This document shows, one piece after another, positions 26,860-35,852 of a stretch of 64,000 nt of DNA (its first letter is position 1; every line of letters begins with the position of its first letter). A program made the translations under genes and the position numbers. This DNA comes from Clostridiales bacterium (GTDB taxonomy: Bacteria; Bacillota; Clostridia; Peptostreptococcales; Acidaminobacteraceae). A model generated the notes under the pieces. It saw only the letters and a list, made by a program, of their open reading frames with translations. It ran no database searches and had not been told where the DNA came from. The stretch is taken from contig JAEIOD010000013.1 of the NCBI GenBank assembly GCA_016342415.1, forward strand, positions 1 through 64,000. The letters are read 5' to 3'.

Positions 26860-27095
26860 AATTGCTAACAAATGAATCACTTTCAACGTTTGCTCTTACT
26901 ACTGAATATTGACTAACATAAATCAAACTATTGGAAATACATAAACTGATATTTACTGATGTTATATTATAGTATTGTACAAACTCAAAATCCAGAGTCC
27001 TTCGAGGCGTGCGGGTTCGATTCCCGTTTTCGGCACCAGATTATATGCGACTTGTAGAGTTTTCTCTATGAGTCGCACTTTTCATTTTGTATGTT
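26860..27095 (+). repeat. tRNA-Leu 3'-half attachment copy 2, with upstream block and terminator
   Basis: The tRNA tail (26983-27038) runs from ACTCAAAATCC to CCA with a few changes (GAGTCCTTCGAGG; TTCGATTCCCG). The upstream block (about 26860-26982) has TTGCTAACAAATGAATCAC, TTGACTAACATAAATCAAAC and TATTGGAAATAC, shared with other copies. A related terminator (GCGACTTGTAGAG...TCGC) and GCTAACCTTTTGCTAA follow. It forms the right end of cassette A. Confidence 0.9.
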
Positions 27096-27155
27096 TTGCT
27101 AACCTTTTGCTAATCTTTTTTTTTAGTTTATCATTTAATGATAGGAGGTAATTCA

Positions 27156-28550
27156 ATGGATAACGAATTTATGCGAAAGAGATACGAATTTAGAGATAAC
27201 TTAAACTATATTATTTCAAATGCATCAACATTTACTCCAAATAAATTTAGCAAAACAACTTATGGTGACAAAACGTTTGATTATGATTCATTAGTACTTG
27301 CAATAGACTCATCATGGGGAACCGGTAAATCTCATTTTATCAACGATTGGATGAGTGATAAAAAGGATTCATACACTATGTTCTTTTATAATGCATGGGA
27401 ATATGATGATCATAACGATGCATTAGTTCCATTATTATATACAATGTATGAGGAACTTAGTAAGCATTATTCAGATGATGATGAATTTAATAACTTCAAG
27501 ATGAACTCTATCAATTTAATACTAAATGTAGGTAAAGAAATTGGCAAAGGATTAATCAGGAGACATCTGAACATCGAACCCGAAGCAATCACAAAAGCCT
27601 TAGACAATACTACGTTTGAAAAATCTGTTTCCCAAATAGATAACTACTTCAAAGAGTTTAAGGCTATTCATGATGTGAAAACGAGTTTCAAAAACACTTT
27701 GTTTACATTATGTCAGAAATCTAAGGAAAACAATAAGCCTATGATTATAATAATTGACGAATTAGACCGTTGCAGGCCTCTTTATGCGATTGAAACCCTT
27801 GAAGTGATAAAGCATTTCTTCAATATACCAGATCTCACATTTTTGATTGCTTTGGATGTTAAACAATTAAGCCACTCAATTGCAACAGTTTATGGACAAG
27901 ATATGGACTCGATGGGATATTTACACCGATTCTTCGATATGCATTTATCTCTTCCAGAACCTAATCACGATGATTTCTTATCTATATTAGATAATTATTC
28001 TGGTGATATTAATATATTTTTTAGAGAGCACGCTCGCACACATAAGTTGACCCTTAGAGAAATAAAGAAACTTTTGCCAAATTATCTCCTATTCTTTAAA
28101 AATAAACTCTATGATGAAGGACCTGATATTCAAAGTCTTTACACTTTGCTATACATAATAAAATTCGCCCAAAAAGACCTTTATCAAATTATTATGAAGA
28201 GTAGCTTCGATAATAATGGTAATGTTAGAAACAATAACTTCGTTGGGATTGATAGTAGCTATTTCAGTGGAGTATCTGCCAAACCTTTCAACACTTGTAT
28301 GATAAAAGGGAGAAACAAATTAACATTTTTAGAACTTTTGGTTGATTGTAGAATAATAAAAAATCTTGATGTTCGGATATCAGCAACTCATGAACTGATT
28401 GGATTTACAGAGAAATTTCTAAGTTTAATTCTATTGAAATGTGACTATCTTGAATTATATCAAGGTAGGCTACCTGAATCCTTGAATAATGTTACTGTAG
28501 CACAGTACATAGATAATATACTACAATCATACATAGTTAGCGATTTATAA
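27156..28550 (+). CDS. KAP-family P-loop NTPase
   Basis: A 464-aa protein with Walker A WGTGKSHFI (about residue 48), the KAP marker YNAWEYDDHNDAL, Walker B MIIIIDELDRCRP (about 200), and the trailing TFLIALDVKQLSHSI and YLHRFFDMHLSLP. KAP NTPases often serve as signalling or membrane-associated ATPases and recur in phage-defence loci. I see no convincing transmembrane insertion. Start: ATAGGAGG precedes the ATG at 27156. It is the only gene of cassette B, flanked on both sides by tRNA-Leu tails. Confidence 0.85.
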   Translation: MDNEFMRKRYEFRDNLNYIISNASTFTPNKFSKTTYGDKTFDYDSLVLAIDSSWGTGKSHFINDWMSDKKDSYTMFFYNAWEYDDHNDALVPLLYTMYEELSKHYSDDDEFNNFKMNSINLILNVGKEIGKGLIRRHLNIEPEAITKALDNTTFEKSVSQIDNYFKEFKAIHDVKTSFKNTLFTLCQKSKENNKPMIIIIDELDRCRPLYAIETLEVIKHFFNIPDLTFLIALDVKQLSHSIATVYGQDMDSMGYLHRFFDMHLSLPEPNHDDFLSILDNYSGDINIFFREHARTHKLTLREIKKLLPNYLLFFKNKLYDEGPDIQSLYTLLYIIKFAQKDLYQIIMKSSFDNNGNVRNNNFVGIDSSYFSGVSAKPFNTCMIKGRNKLTFLELLVDCRIIKNLDVRISATHELIGFTEKFLSLILLKCDYLELYQGRLPESLNNVTVAQYIDNILQSYIVSDL

Positions 28551-28631
28551 AGTCTTTTAGTCTAAATAGATGATATCTTCTAGCTTGTTCGATGTTGTGG
28601 TAAACAGTAAAATTATAACAACGCCTTATAA

Positions 28632-28875
28632 ATTGCTAACAATTTGCTAACAAATGAAACAATTTTAGATATTCACCTCTGTTTCTAAACATTGACTAAC
28701 ATCAGTCAAACTATTGGAAATACAGACAACTGATAATTACTGATGTTATCTGATAGTGATGTTACAAAACTCAAAATCCAGAATCCTTTGGGGCATGCGG
28801 ATTAAAGTCCCGCTTTCGGCTCCAAATAATATGCGACTTGTAGAGTTTCTCTATTAGTCGTATTTTCTTTTTTGC
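28632..28875 (+). repeat. tRNA-Leu 3'-half attachment copy 3, with upstream block and terminator
   Basis: Tail 28769-28824 (GGGGCATGCGGATTAAAGTCCCGCTTTCGGCTCCA, read in pieces; CCA preceded by T instead of A). The upstream block 28632-28768 has two GCTAACAATTT/GCTAACAAATG motifs, TTGACTAACATCAGTCAAAC and TATTGGAAATACAGACAACTG. A weaker copy of the terminator follows. It separates cassettes B and C. Confidence 0.9.
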
Positions 28876-29058
28876 TATTTTGCTAGGTTTTTAACGATCA
28901 ACTGTGGTTTATCGTACTGTTCCTAAGAATCCTAAACTGAATATATCAAGATTATTCCTGGATGTGGGATTATTTCCTTTAATTTTAATATTATGCAAGT
29001 AATTATCTGATAGAATAGTTTTAATAGAAACAATTATAATATTACAAGGAGGTCATCA
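28876..29058. other. Left end of cassette C, before the 674-aa gene
   Basis: About 180 bp without a gene. AAGGAGG at about 29048 is the RBS of the next gene. A TAGAAT at about 29010 could be its -10, but I see no good -35. Confidence 0.4.
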
Positions 29059-31083
29059 ATGACAAAAGTTTTTATAGCCTATAATCCATTTAAAGTGCAA
29101 ACAACCATAATCATTAATGATGAGGCAATTAGTTCAACTAGTCGTCTTTTTAGATATCGAAAAACACCTATGCAGGACTGGGTCGAAGTCATTGTTAAAG
29201 ATATCGTGGATCACTGTAACGATGATGTAATTGAAATCACTTTTAAAGGATTAAAGTTTAATTACAAGCAGTTAGAAACACAAGTGGATCAATTCTCAAA
29301 AGTACATCGTGATATTGAACTAAACTTAATCAAAGAGTTATCAAAGAGTCAGATCGGACGCATTGGAGAACTCTCAACAATAATTGATGAGTTATTAGAA
29401 GAACCACTTATAATTAAGGATCAATTAAAGGGAAAAGACTTTCTGAATGAAAACATTTCACGCGTTTTGGTTATTTCAAGTAATAACCAGTTAAAAAAAG
29501 AGTTTATGGATGTCTTTCTTGATGTAGAAATTGAAACAACAGATGTAGACAAAGGAACTATTATCATAGACAAAGATAAAAAAGAAGGTTTAGAGTTAGT
29601 AGATGATGAAGGCGCTTTTACATTTTACGAAAGTGATATATCATTTGCTAAAAGTAAACACTCTACACTACAAGTTGTAAACATTCCTAATACAGAAACT
29701 CAGTCCTCTACTTACTATCGTTATACAAAGAAAGCCATACAGAGTGATGAAAAACCTATGGTGATTATCGTATTAGAGTCTGATATAGTTGATAATAATG
29801 AAGAGTTCCTGAGCATGATTGCTAAAGAATATAAAAGACAAGGCCAGCAAAATAAACATCGTTTTATTTTTATTGCAGAAGATCCAGAAGAAGCTAAAGA
29901 TGATTTATATACAGAGTTTGCTATAAAGAATACTCCAGTATTTAGTCTTGAAGATATAAAGTCTGTTCAAAACATTGTTCAGGGTTACATAAGTGATTAC
30001 AACATGATTAGGAAAGTAAATGATATATATACATCTATAAATGACTATATAAGACCCCTTAAAGAGAAAATTCTTATACAAGCTGAAATGAACATGAAAA
30101 CGGATGAAATGGATGCCATGTATCAGGATGCTTTAAGGCAATTAAACCAGTTTAAAAAAGATATTGAAGAATCCCACTTAGTTGATTTAGATATAGAAAA
30201 AAGATTAGAACATTTAAAAAGTGACATAGGAAAGTATTTTAGTAACTTTACTTTATCCAAATTACCTGAAGACAGAGATACACATGACGAAAATTGGAGT
30301 AAGAACGATTTTGTAAGTGCTGTAGGCATGTATCTGAAAAATCATCTAAAAAAAATTTTAACAACATACTTTACAGAAATAAGTTCATTTAAACCATTTG
30401 AAATTGAAAACAAACATTTTAAATATGGCTTGTTTGATTGTGATAAAAAACCACTTGAAGCTGTACTTTCTCAACTTGAGTTATACAATAAGGGTGTAAA
30501 AAAGTCTGTTTTGTATATGCAAGAAAAGTTAAAACACGTTTCTGTAAATCAACTAGATATGTCTATTCCATCAGAAAGTTATTATCCAAAAACTTATTTT
30601 GTAGACGAGTTCTTCTCCAAAACATTCTATGAAACGAGAGAAGATCGTGGTACAACATTTATTTCAACCGACCACATCTTTAATAATTATTATGAAGGGA
30701 TTACAGCGTTAACAGTAGCCAAAATAGAAGGTATTAATCGCTTTAATAGCGCTGGTTTGTTTGGTGGATTAAATCTGTTTTCTCAATCCTCTTATATACC
30801 AACTCATGATGATATGGCAAAAGTACAGGATTCATTTGAGTTTTATTTAATGCAAGGCCGAAAAGTATTTGAAGAAACATTTACAGTAGTGTTAAAAGGA
30901 AAAGATGCTGCTTCTAAAACTATGAAAATAGAATTAGATTCAGAGTTTTTTAAGTATGAGGAACATATAAAATCACAGTATGAGCAACTCAAAAAACAGG
31001 CAAATGTTTCAGAAGAGTTTAAAAATCAATTGCTTGTTATTGACTCTTTTGAGAGAAGAATAGAATCAACTATCTCATTATAG
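29059..31083 (+). CDS. Hypothetical 674-aa protein, partner of the HerA-like ATPase
   Basis: I do not recognise a family. The N-terminal 110 residues form a compact alpha/beta module (MTKVFIAYNPFKVQTTIIIN). Residues about 130-320 look like a second alpha/beta domain (VLVISSNNQLKKEFMDVF; PMVIIVLESDIV; HRFIFIAEDP) but contain no P-loop. From about 330 to the end it is mostly helical and charged, with coiled-coil tendency. No signal peptide or membrane segment. The next gene starts 13 nt after its stop, so it is probably a regulatory or structural partner of the ATPase. Its fold could be searched with profile methods. Confidence 0.7.
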   Translation: MTKVFIAYNPFKVQTTIIINDEAISSTSRLFRYRKTPMQDWVEVIVKDIVDHCNDDVIEITFKGLKFNYKQLETQVDQFSKVHRDIELNLIKELSKSQIGRIGELSTIIDELLEEPLIIKDQLKGKDFLNENISRVLVISSNNQLKKEFMDVFLDVEIETTDVDKGTIIIDKDKKEGLELVDDEGAFTFYESDISFAKSKHSTLQVVNIPNTETQSSTYYRYTKKAIQSDEKPMVIIVLESDIVDNNEEFLSMIAKEYKRQGQQNKHRFIFIAEDPEEAKDDLYTEFAIKNTPVFSLEDIKSVQNIVQGYISDYNMIRKVNDIYTSINDYIRPLKEKILIQAEMNMKTDEMDAMYQDALRQLNQFKKDIEESHLVDLDIEKRLEHLKSDIGKYFSNFTLSKLPEDRDTHDENWSKNDFVSAVGMYLKNHLKKILTTYFTEISSFKPFEIENKHFKYGLFDCDKKPLEAVLSQLELYNKGVKKSVLYMQEKLKHVSVNQLDMSIPSESYYPKTYFVDEFFSKTFYETREDRGTTFISTDHIFNNYYEGITALTVAKIEGINRFNSAGLFGGLNLFSQSSYIPTHDDMAKVQDSFEFYLMQGRKVFEETFTVVLKGKDAASKTMKIELDSEFFKYEEHIKSQYEQLKKQANVSEEFKNQLLVIDSFERRIESTISL

Positions 31084-31096
31084 AAAGGAGATGCAT

Positions 31097-34000
31097 ATGG
31101 ATAATAATAAAGACACGATAATTCTTGAACAAGAAGACCTGTCTCCTACACTTGATGAAAATGAAGTCGATGTCATCAAAGCCTCTGAAGCTTTAAATGA
31201 AAAAATGGATAAGTTGGTACTTTATCAAGCCATCAGTGATGCTGAATTTTTATTAACAAAACAGTATCAGTACAACTTAGATCAGTATACTGTGGTGCCA
31301 CCAGATAAAAGTGTTGAGTCAATTGATATCAGTAGTAATACAAGATTCTTTAAACTAGAGAGTATTGCCTACAAGCAGGATGAAAATAATCTAGTCAAAC
31401 TATCTAATGTTTATACCGCTTTATCTTCCGTACAAGGTAGTGTAATCATTTTGATGGATAGTGATGGCGAGAAGATAGATTTTTACATGGGCACCAAAAC
31501 AGACCTCTCTAAAGACATTTACATAGCCTACAAAACGTTAGAAAAGTCTTTGAAAGGTAATTTCCCTGGCTGTGTGGTAAAAAATCAGTATAGGTCAAAT
31601 GTAGAAAAAACAGTCTCTGAAGTGTTCCGTTACAGAGATGATTCATCAATAGAAGAAGATCGAGTGATTTCAGTGGTAAATGGGATTTCAAGCATCCGAG
31701 AAATTGATACTTTTAATGACCGGTACAATTTTTCACAAGGCATAGAAAAGTTGATTGATTCCATGAGTGGCGAGGTTTATTCAGCAATCTTTATAGCTGA
31801 TCCAGTAAAACAAAATACCATTGATGATATACGAAGAGGTTACGAAAATATTTATACAAAACTCGTGCCCTTTTCAAGTATGGATTTGAGTATTAGCCAC
31901 AACGACAATCATTCTGTTAGTGACTCTGTCACTTCAGGTATCTCAGATACGATTTCAGAAAGTTTAACCCTATCACAAAGTCATACACATACGGAATCGA
32001 CATCCTCTACCAAAGGAAAAAATGGTGGTTTATCTGTTATCGTTGCCTCTGCTGGTAAAAACTCGAGCAAAACCGATACAGTAACTGATAGTTATACCAA
32101 TACCCGTGCGGAAACTAAAGGGACCAGCAACACTAAGTCCTATACTGAAGGCATCACTGAGGCTATCAGTACAGGTAAAAGTTACAATATGCAAATCAAA
32201 ACAGAAGAAAAAAGTGTTAAGACATTATTAGATAGAATTGATATTCAACTTAATCGTTTATCAGAATGTAGTGATCTAGGCATGTGGAATTTTGCAGCAT
32301 ACTTTATTGCAGATGACTATCAGATATCTAAAACAGTTGCATCAACCTATCAAGCATTAATTCGTGGTGAACATTCAGGTATTGAAGCGATAACAGTTAA
32401 TACTTGGAAACATGAAGATGACCCACTAGAAGCAGAACGTTATAAACATTTTTCAGCTTACGTTAAAAAGCTAGTTCATCCTCAAATTCTTATAGATCAA
32501 AAATTACCTGTTGTAAATCCTACATCTTTGATTAGTGGTTTAGAATTGACAATACAGTCAGGCATCCCACAACAAAGTGTTCAAGGATTAGCTGTTTCTA
32601 AATATGCAGCCTTTGGAAGAGATATTTTGTATCATACACCTGTAAAAGGTCAGTCACTTGAAATTGGTGACATCTATCATATGGGGATTGCCAGTAATAC
32701 TAAGGTGAAACTCAGTAGTAAGAGCCTAGCAGCTCATACTTTTGTAACCGGTTCAACAGGGTCGGGTAAATCAAATACCATCTATCAGATATTAAACAAA
32801 CTAAGTGTAAAGAAAATTCCTTTTTTAGTTATTGAACCTGCTAAAGGGGAATACAAACATGTATTTTCTAAGTACAAAAATATCAATGTATTTGGGACGA
32901 ATCCCTATCAAACACAAATGTTACGTATTAATCCTTTTAAGTTTCCAGAGGAAATACATGTATTAGAACATATTGATCGATTAACAGAAATATTCAATGT
33001 ATGTTGGCCTATGTATGCAGCTATGCCAGCAATTTTAAAAGAGGCAATTGAAGCTGCCTACAAGGAAGCTGGATGGGATTTAGAAGTATCGGTGTGTCAA
33101 TTAGAAGAGATAGTCTATCCAACCTTTAAAGACCTTTTGAATCAGTTACACATAGTTGTTGAATCCTCTGACTTTTCTGGAGAACTAAAGGGAAATTACA
33201 TTGGCGCACTGGTTACACGTGTCAAATCCTTGACCAATGGTTTAAACAAACAAATATTTGTTTACGACGAGGTGGATCAAAGTAATCTATTTGACCAAAA
33301 TTGTATCGTTGATTTAAGTCGAGTTGCTTCATCTGAAAGTAAATCCTTAATTATGGGCATGCTGATTTTAAAATTACAAGAACATCGAATGGCTATTGGA
33401 GGTATGAACAAACCACTTAAACATGTTACTGTTCTAGAAGAAGCCCATCATTTACTAAAAAGAACAGCGGTAGAACAATCATCAGAACAATCTAATGTAT
33501 TAGGTAAATCCGTTGAGATGCTCAGTCATTCCATAGCTGAAATGCGTACTTACGGTGAAGGTTTTATCATAGCAGATCAATCTCCTAATATGTTGGATTT
33601 ATCGGTTATCAGGAACACCAATACTAAAATTATATTAAGATTACCTGAAAAATCAGATAGAGAATTAGTTGGACATGCTGCTAATCTTACAGAAGAACAA
33701 GTTACTGAGCTTTCAAAACTACCTACTGGTGTTGCAGCTATCTACCAAAGTAACTGGATAGAACCAGTACTCTGTAAAGTTGAAATGTATGATACTGAGG
33801 AGTTAACATTTAACTACAAAGGTAAACCAGTAAAAGGAGATAGTTTAAAACCAACAATAATCAAATGTTTGCTGGCTGACTGTGTAGAGGATAAGGTTCG
33901 ATATAGCATGGATGAAATCTGTGACCGTATACTTCATTCAAACTATGATGTTATGACAAAAAGACTACTTCTAGATACTTTCAGAAACCGTGGGAGGACA

Positions 34001-34249
34001 CTAGATGATGTAATGACAGCAGTCACATCATTATTTGATGTAACAGATATCTTTGATAAAAGTTATAGATCAACATCTATGAATATGTGGCATAACAGCT
34101 TGATTCAATCATTAGGATTGGATTATACATCATTGGACATAGCCTATAAAATTGCTGTCCTGCAGTGTATTTTGAAGAGTTTATCTGTTACTGATTCTGA
34201 GTTCGAAATTATCTATTATAAATGGCTGTCATACATGGAGGAAAACTAA
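31097..34249 (+). CDS. HerA/DUF87-type hexameric ATPase with Ser/Thr-rich insertion
   Basis: An about 1,050-aa protein. Walker A is THTFVTGSTGSGKSNT (about residue 556), followed by PFLVIEPAKGEYKHVF, Walker B HVTVLEEAHHLL (about 776) and the arginine-finger region NTNTKIILRLPEKSDRELVG, all typical of HerA/VirB4-like DUF87 ATPases. Residues about 275-370 form a low-complexity Ser/Thr/His segment (TLSQSHTHTESTSSTKGKNG). These ATPases pump or translocate DNA or protein. The frame has an ATG at 31091, but AAAGGAG spaces better to 31097. It is followed with no gap by a toxin gene. Confidence 0.82.
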   Translation: MDNNKDTIILEQEDLSPTLDENEVDVIKASEALNEKMDKLVLYQAISDAEFLLTKQYQYNLDQYTVVPPDKSVESIDISSNTRFFKLESIAYKQDENNLVKLSNVYTALSSVQGSVIILMDSDGEKIDFYMGTKTDLSKDIYIAYKTLEKSLKGNFPGCVVKNQYRSNVEKTVSEVFRYRDDSSIEEDRVISVVNGISSIREIDTFNDRYNFSQGIEKLIDSMSGEVYSAIFIADPVKQNTIDDIRRGYENIYTKLVPFSSMDLSISHNDNHSVSDSVTSGISDTISESLTLSQSHTHTESTSSTKGKNGGLSVIVASAGKNSSKTDTVTDSYTNTRAETKGTSNTKSYTEGITEAISTGKSYNMQIKTEEKSVKTLLDRIDIQLNRLSECSDLGMWNFAAYFIADDYQISKTVASTYQALIRGEHSGIEAITVNTWKHEDDPLEAERYKHFSAYVKKLVHPQILIDQKLPVVNPTSLISGLELTIQSGIPQQSVQGLAVSKYAAFGRDILYHTPVKGQSLEIGDIYHMGIASNTKVKLSSKSLAAHTFVTGSTGSGKSNTIYQILNKLSVKKIPFLVIEPAKGEYKHVFSKYKNINVFGTNPYQTQMLRINPFKFPEEIHVLEHIDRLTEIFNVCWPMYAAMPAILKEAIEAAYKEAGWDLEVSVCQLEEIVYPTFKDLLNQLHIVVESSDFSGELKGNYIGALVTRVKSLTNGLNKQIFVYDEVDQSNLFDQNCIVDLSRVASSESKSLIMGMLILKLQEHRMAIGGMNKPLKHVTVLEEAHHLLKRTAVEQSSEQSNVLGKSVEMLSHSIAEMRTYGEGFIIADQSPNMLDLSVIRNTNTKIILRLPEKSDRELVGHAANLTEEQVTELSKLPTGVAAIYQSNWIEPVLCKVEMYDTEELTFNYKGKPVKGDSLKPTIIKCLLADCVEDKVRYSMDEICDRILHSNYDVMTKRLLLDTFRNRGRTLDDVMTAVTSLFDVTDIFDKSYRSTSMNMWHNSLIQSLGLDYTSLDIAYKIAVLQCILKSLSVTDSEFEIIYYKWLSYMEEN

Positions 34250-34840
34250 ATGGTTGGATTTGCAGGATTAGTGTTAAAAGAAGCATTTAAAGAAGTTGCT
34301 GTAACTGAAATTAAAAAAAGAGTTCCGAAATACTTAGATGCATTAGAAGTGGTTGCAAAAAAATCAGATCATCCAGTTGCAAAAATATTTCAACCCAATG
34401 ACAATATTAAAGTGGATATGATTACTAGGAACGAAAGTCTTGAAGGAAGGATACATCCTATAACGGGCGTGCCTTTTGAGAGAAGAACAATCATTTTTGA
34501 TAATGAAGAAATCTCAGGGGTGTTTCCTAAGTTTGACAAAGTGTTTGAAGCAGAGCTTACACCTGAATATTTTGGTGAAACAGATTACTCTCAGTTTAAA
34601 GAGTGCAATAAACAGTTGAATGATTTTTTAGAGAAAAATCCAGATTTCAAGAAGTCATTTTCTAAAGATCAACTTGAGCAAATTAAAGATGGCATAAGTG
34701 ACGGTACAGCACCTGATGGTTATGTGTGGCATCATGATCCAGGTATAGGAAAAATGCAATTAGTTGATTTTGACACTCATGTTCAAACTGGACATACTGG
34801 TGGTAAATCATTATGGGGTGGCGGTAGTTCTAATAGATAG
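34250..34840 (+). CDS. Toxin with colicin-DNase-like (HNH/Endo VII) C-terminal domain
   Basis: A 196-aa protein. The C terminus DGYVWHHDPGIGKMQLVD, then HVQTGHTGGKSLWGGG has the histidines and glycines of the colicin-type DNase/tRNase (HNH/Endo VII superfamily) toxins that end polymorphic and LXG-type toxins. Upstream, HPITGVPFERR and SGVFPKFDKVFEAEL are the usual pre-toxin linker. The N-terminal 40 residues (GFAGLVLKEAF) are short, so the protein is a toxin without a classic delivery domain. The ATG follows the ATPase stop directly. An immunity gene follows. Confidence 0.82.
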   Translation: MVGFAGLVLKEAFKEVAVTEIKKRVPKYLDALEVVAKKSDHPVAKIFQPNDNIKVDMITRNESLEGRIHPITGVPFERRTIIFDNEEISGVFPKFDKVFEAELTPEYFGETDYSQFKECNKQLNDFLEKNPDFKKSFSKDQLEQIKDGISDGTAPDGYVWHHDPGIGKMQLVDFDTHVQTGHTGGKSLWGGGSSNR

Positions 34841-34848
34841 GAGTTCGT

Positions 34849-35235
34849 ATGAGTGAATACACTTGGAAATATATAAAAAAATTAAAAGATGAAAATCTAG
34901 TGAAAGAGTTTCTTAAAAATAATCGAATCGCATTACCAGATTCCCTAATTATGATACTTGAAAATAAAAATGGTGGTCGTCCAAGTAATAAAATGATGAC
35001 TTCTAAAAATGATACAACTTATATTCTTAAGTCCTTGCTATCATACAATGATGATGATCCTGAAACAATTTATATGGTTTATACAGAAAAGTTTAGAGAA
35101 AAGAACTTACTGCCTATCGGTACTGATCCTTCAGGCAATATTCTTTGTTACAATTACAACCGCGACGTATACGCTTTATGGTTACATGAAAGTAATGAAA
35201 TCATTCAAGTGGTAGTTGCTATTATGGAAAATTAA
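34849..35235 (+). CDS. SMI1/KNR4-like immunity protein
   Basis: A 128-aa acidic protein. WKYIKKLKDENLVKEF, LPDSLIMILENKNGGRPSN, LLPIGTDPSGNILCYN and YALWLHESNE follow the SUKH/SMI1-KNR4 pattern, a very common immunity family for nuclease toxins. It starts 8 nt after the toxin stop with an AGGAG RBS. It presumably neutralises the adjacent DNase. Confidence 0.82.
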   Translation: MSEYTWKYIKKLKDENLVKEFLKNNRIALPDSLIMILENKNGGRPSNKMMTSKNDTTYILKSLLSYNDDDPETIYMVYTEKFREKNLLPIGTDPSGNILCYNYNRDVYALWLHESNEIIQVVVAIMEN

Positions 35236-35308
35236 GTTTCAATATCTATGTTCAATTAAGAATTAGTAAGTGAGATAATGTTTGTATAGATACAATAGTT
35301 TCTATTAT

Positions 35309-35349
35309 AGGCAAATGATAGTATTTACTGTCATCTGCCTATTTTTTTA
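35309..35349 (+). terminator. Terminator of the HerA-toxin-immunity operon
   Basis: The hairpin TAGGCAAATGATAG / CTGTCATCTGCCTA is followed by seven T. Confidence 0.85.
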
Positions 35350-35384
35350 TGAAACTCATTTGAATAAGTAGTTCTTTTTGATTT

Positions 35385-35500
35385 AGTGAATAATGAAACC
35401 ACCTTTAAAAGAAAATTATCAGAGTAAATCTATTCAGAAATTCTTTCCTAGAATTTCATTTCCATCAGAAAATCAATATACTTCAAATAAAATATTCAAT
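35385..35500 (-). pseudogene. Remnant of an AbiEii-type toxin gene
   Basis: A stretch reading GAAACCACCTTTAAAAGAAA on the plus strand aligns by eye with the intact AbiEii gene at about 36538-36620 (minus strand), covering the block that encodes FLERISES...FIIKGGFLI. It contains stops in that frame and is disconnected from any other AbiE sequence. It lies between the toxin-immunity operon and attachment copy 4, so an AbiE unit was once here and has been mostly deleted. A plus-strand 62-codon frame over it is not a gene. Confidence 0.6.
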
Positions 35501-35593
35501 TATCATGTTTTCAAACTATATCAAGAATACTTAGTTCATTTGTTAACTTCATTAATAATTAACAGTCTCCAACCTCGATAACGAATTGATCTA

Positions 35594-35846
35594 TTTGCTA
35601 ACAATCTGCTAACAATCTGCTAACAAATGAATCACTTTTAAACAGTTTCCCCCATCACTTAACATTAACTAATATAAATCAAACTATTGGAAATACAGAC
35701 AACTGATATTAATTGATGTTATCTGATAGTGGTGTTACAAAACTCAAAATCCAGAGCCCTTTGGGGCGTGCGGGTTCAAGTCCCGCTTTCGGCACCACTA
35801 AAATAGCGACCTTCAAGAGTTTTCTTGAGAGTCGCTATTTTATTTT
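35594..35846 (+). repeat. tRNA-Leu 3'-half attachment copy 4, with upstream block and terminator
   Basis: Tail 35742-35797 is identical to the functional tRNA from the anticodon loop to CCA. The upstream block has three GCTAACAA motifs (35597-35627), then TTAACATTAACTAATATAAA and TATTGGAAATACAGACAACTG. The terminator AGCGACCTTCAAGAG...GTCGCT is well preserved. Similarity to copy 5 extends leftward to about 35542. It separates cassettes C and D. Confidence 0.93.
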
Positions 35847-35852
35847 TGACTT

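Noticed and set aside
5129..27038. Complete prophage or conjugative element in cassette A
   Set aside because: No capsid, terminase, portal, relaxase or type IV secretion genes; only integrase, excisionase and a replication initiator are present.
26983..27038. Second tRNA-Leu gene (and likewise at the other tails)
   Set aside because: Only the half from the anticodon loop to CCA is present; the 5' acceptor, D arm and 5' anticodon stem are missing in every downstream copy.
35393..35581. 62-codon plus-strand frame
   Set aside because: It lies antisense to an AbiEii relic; no RBS.
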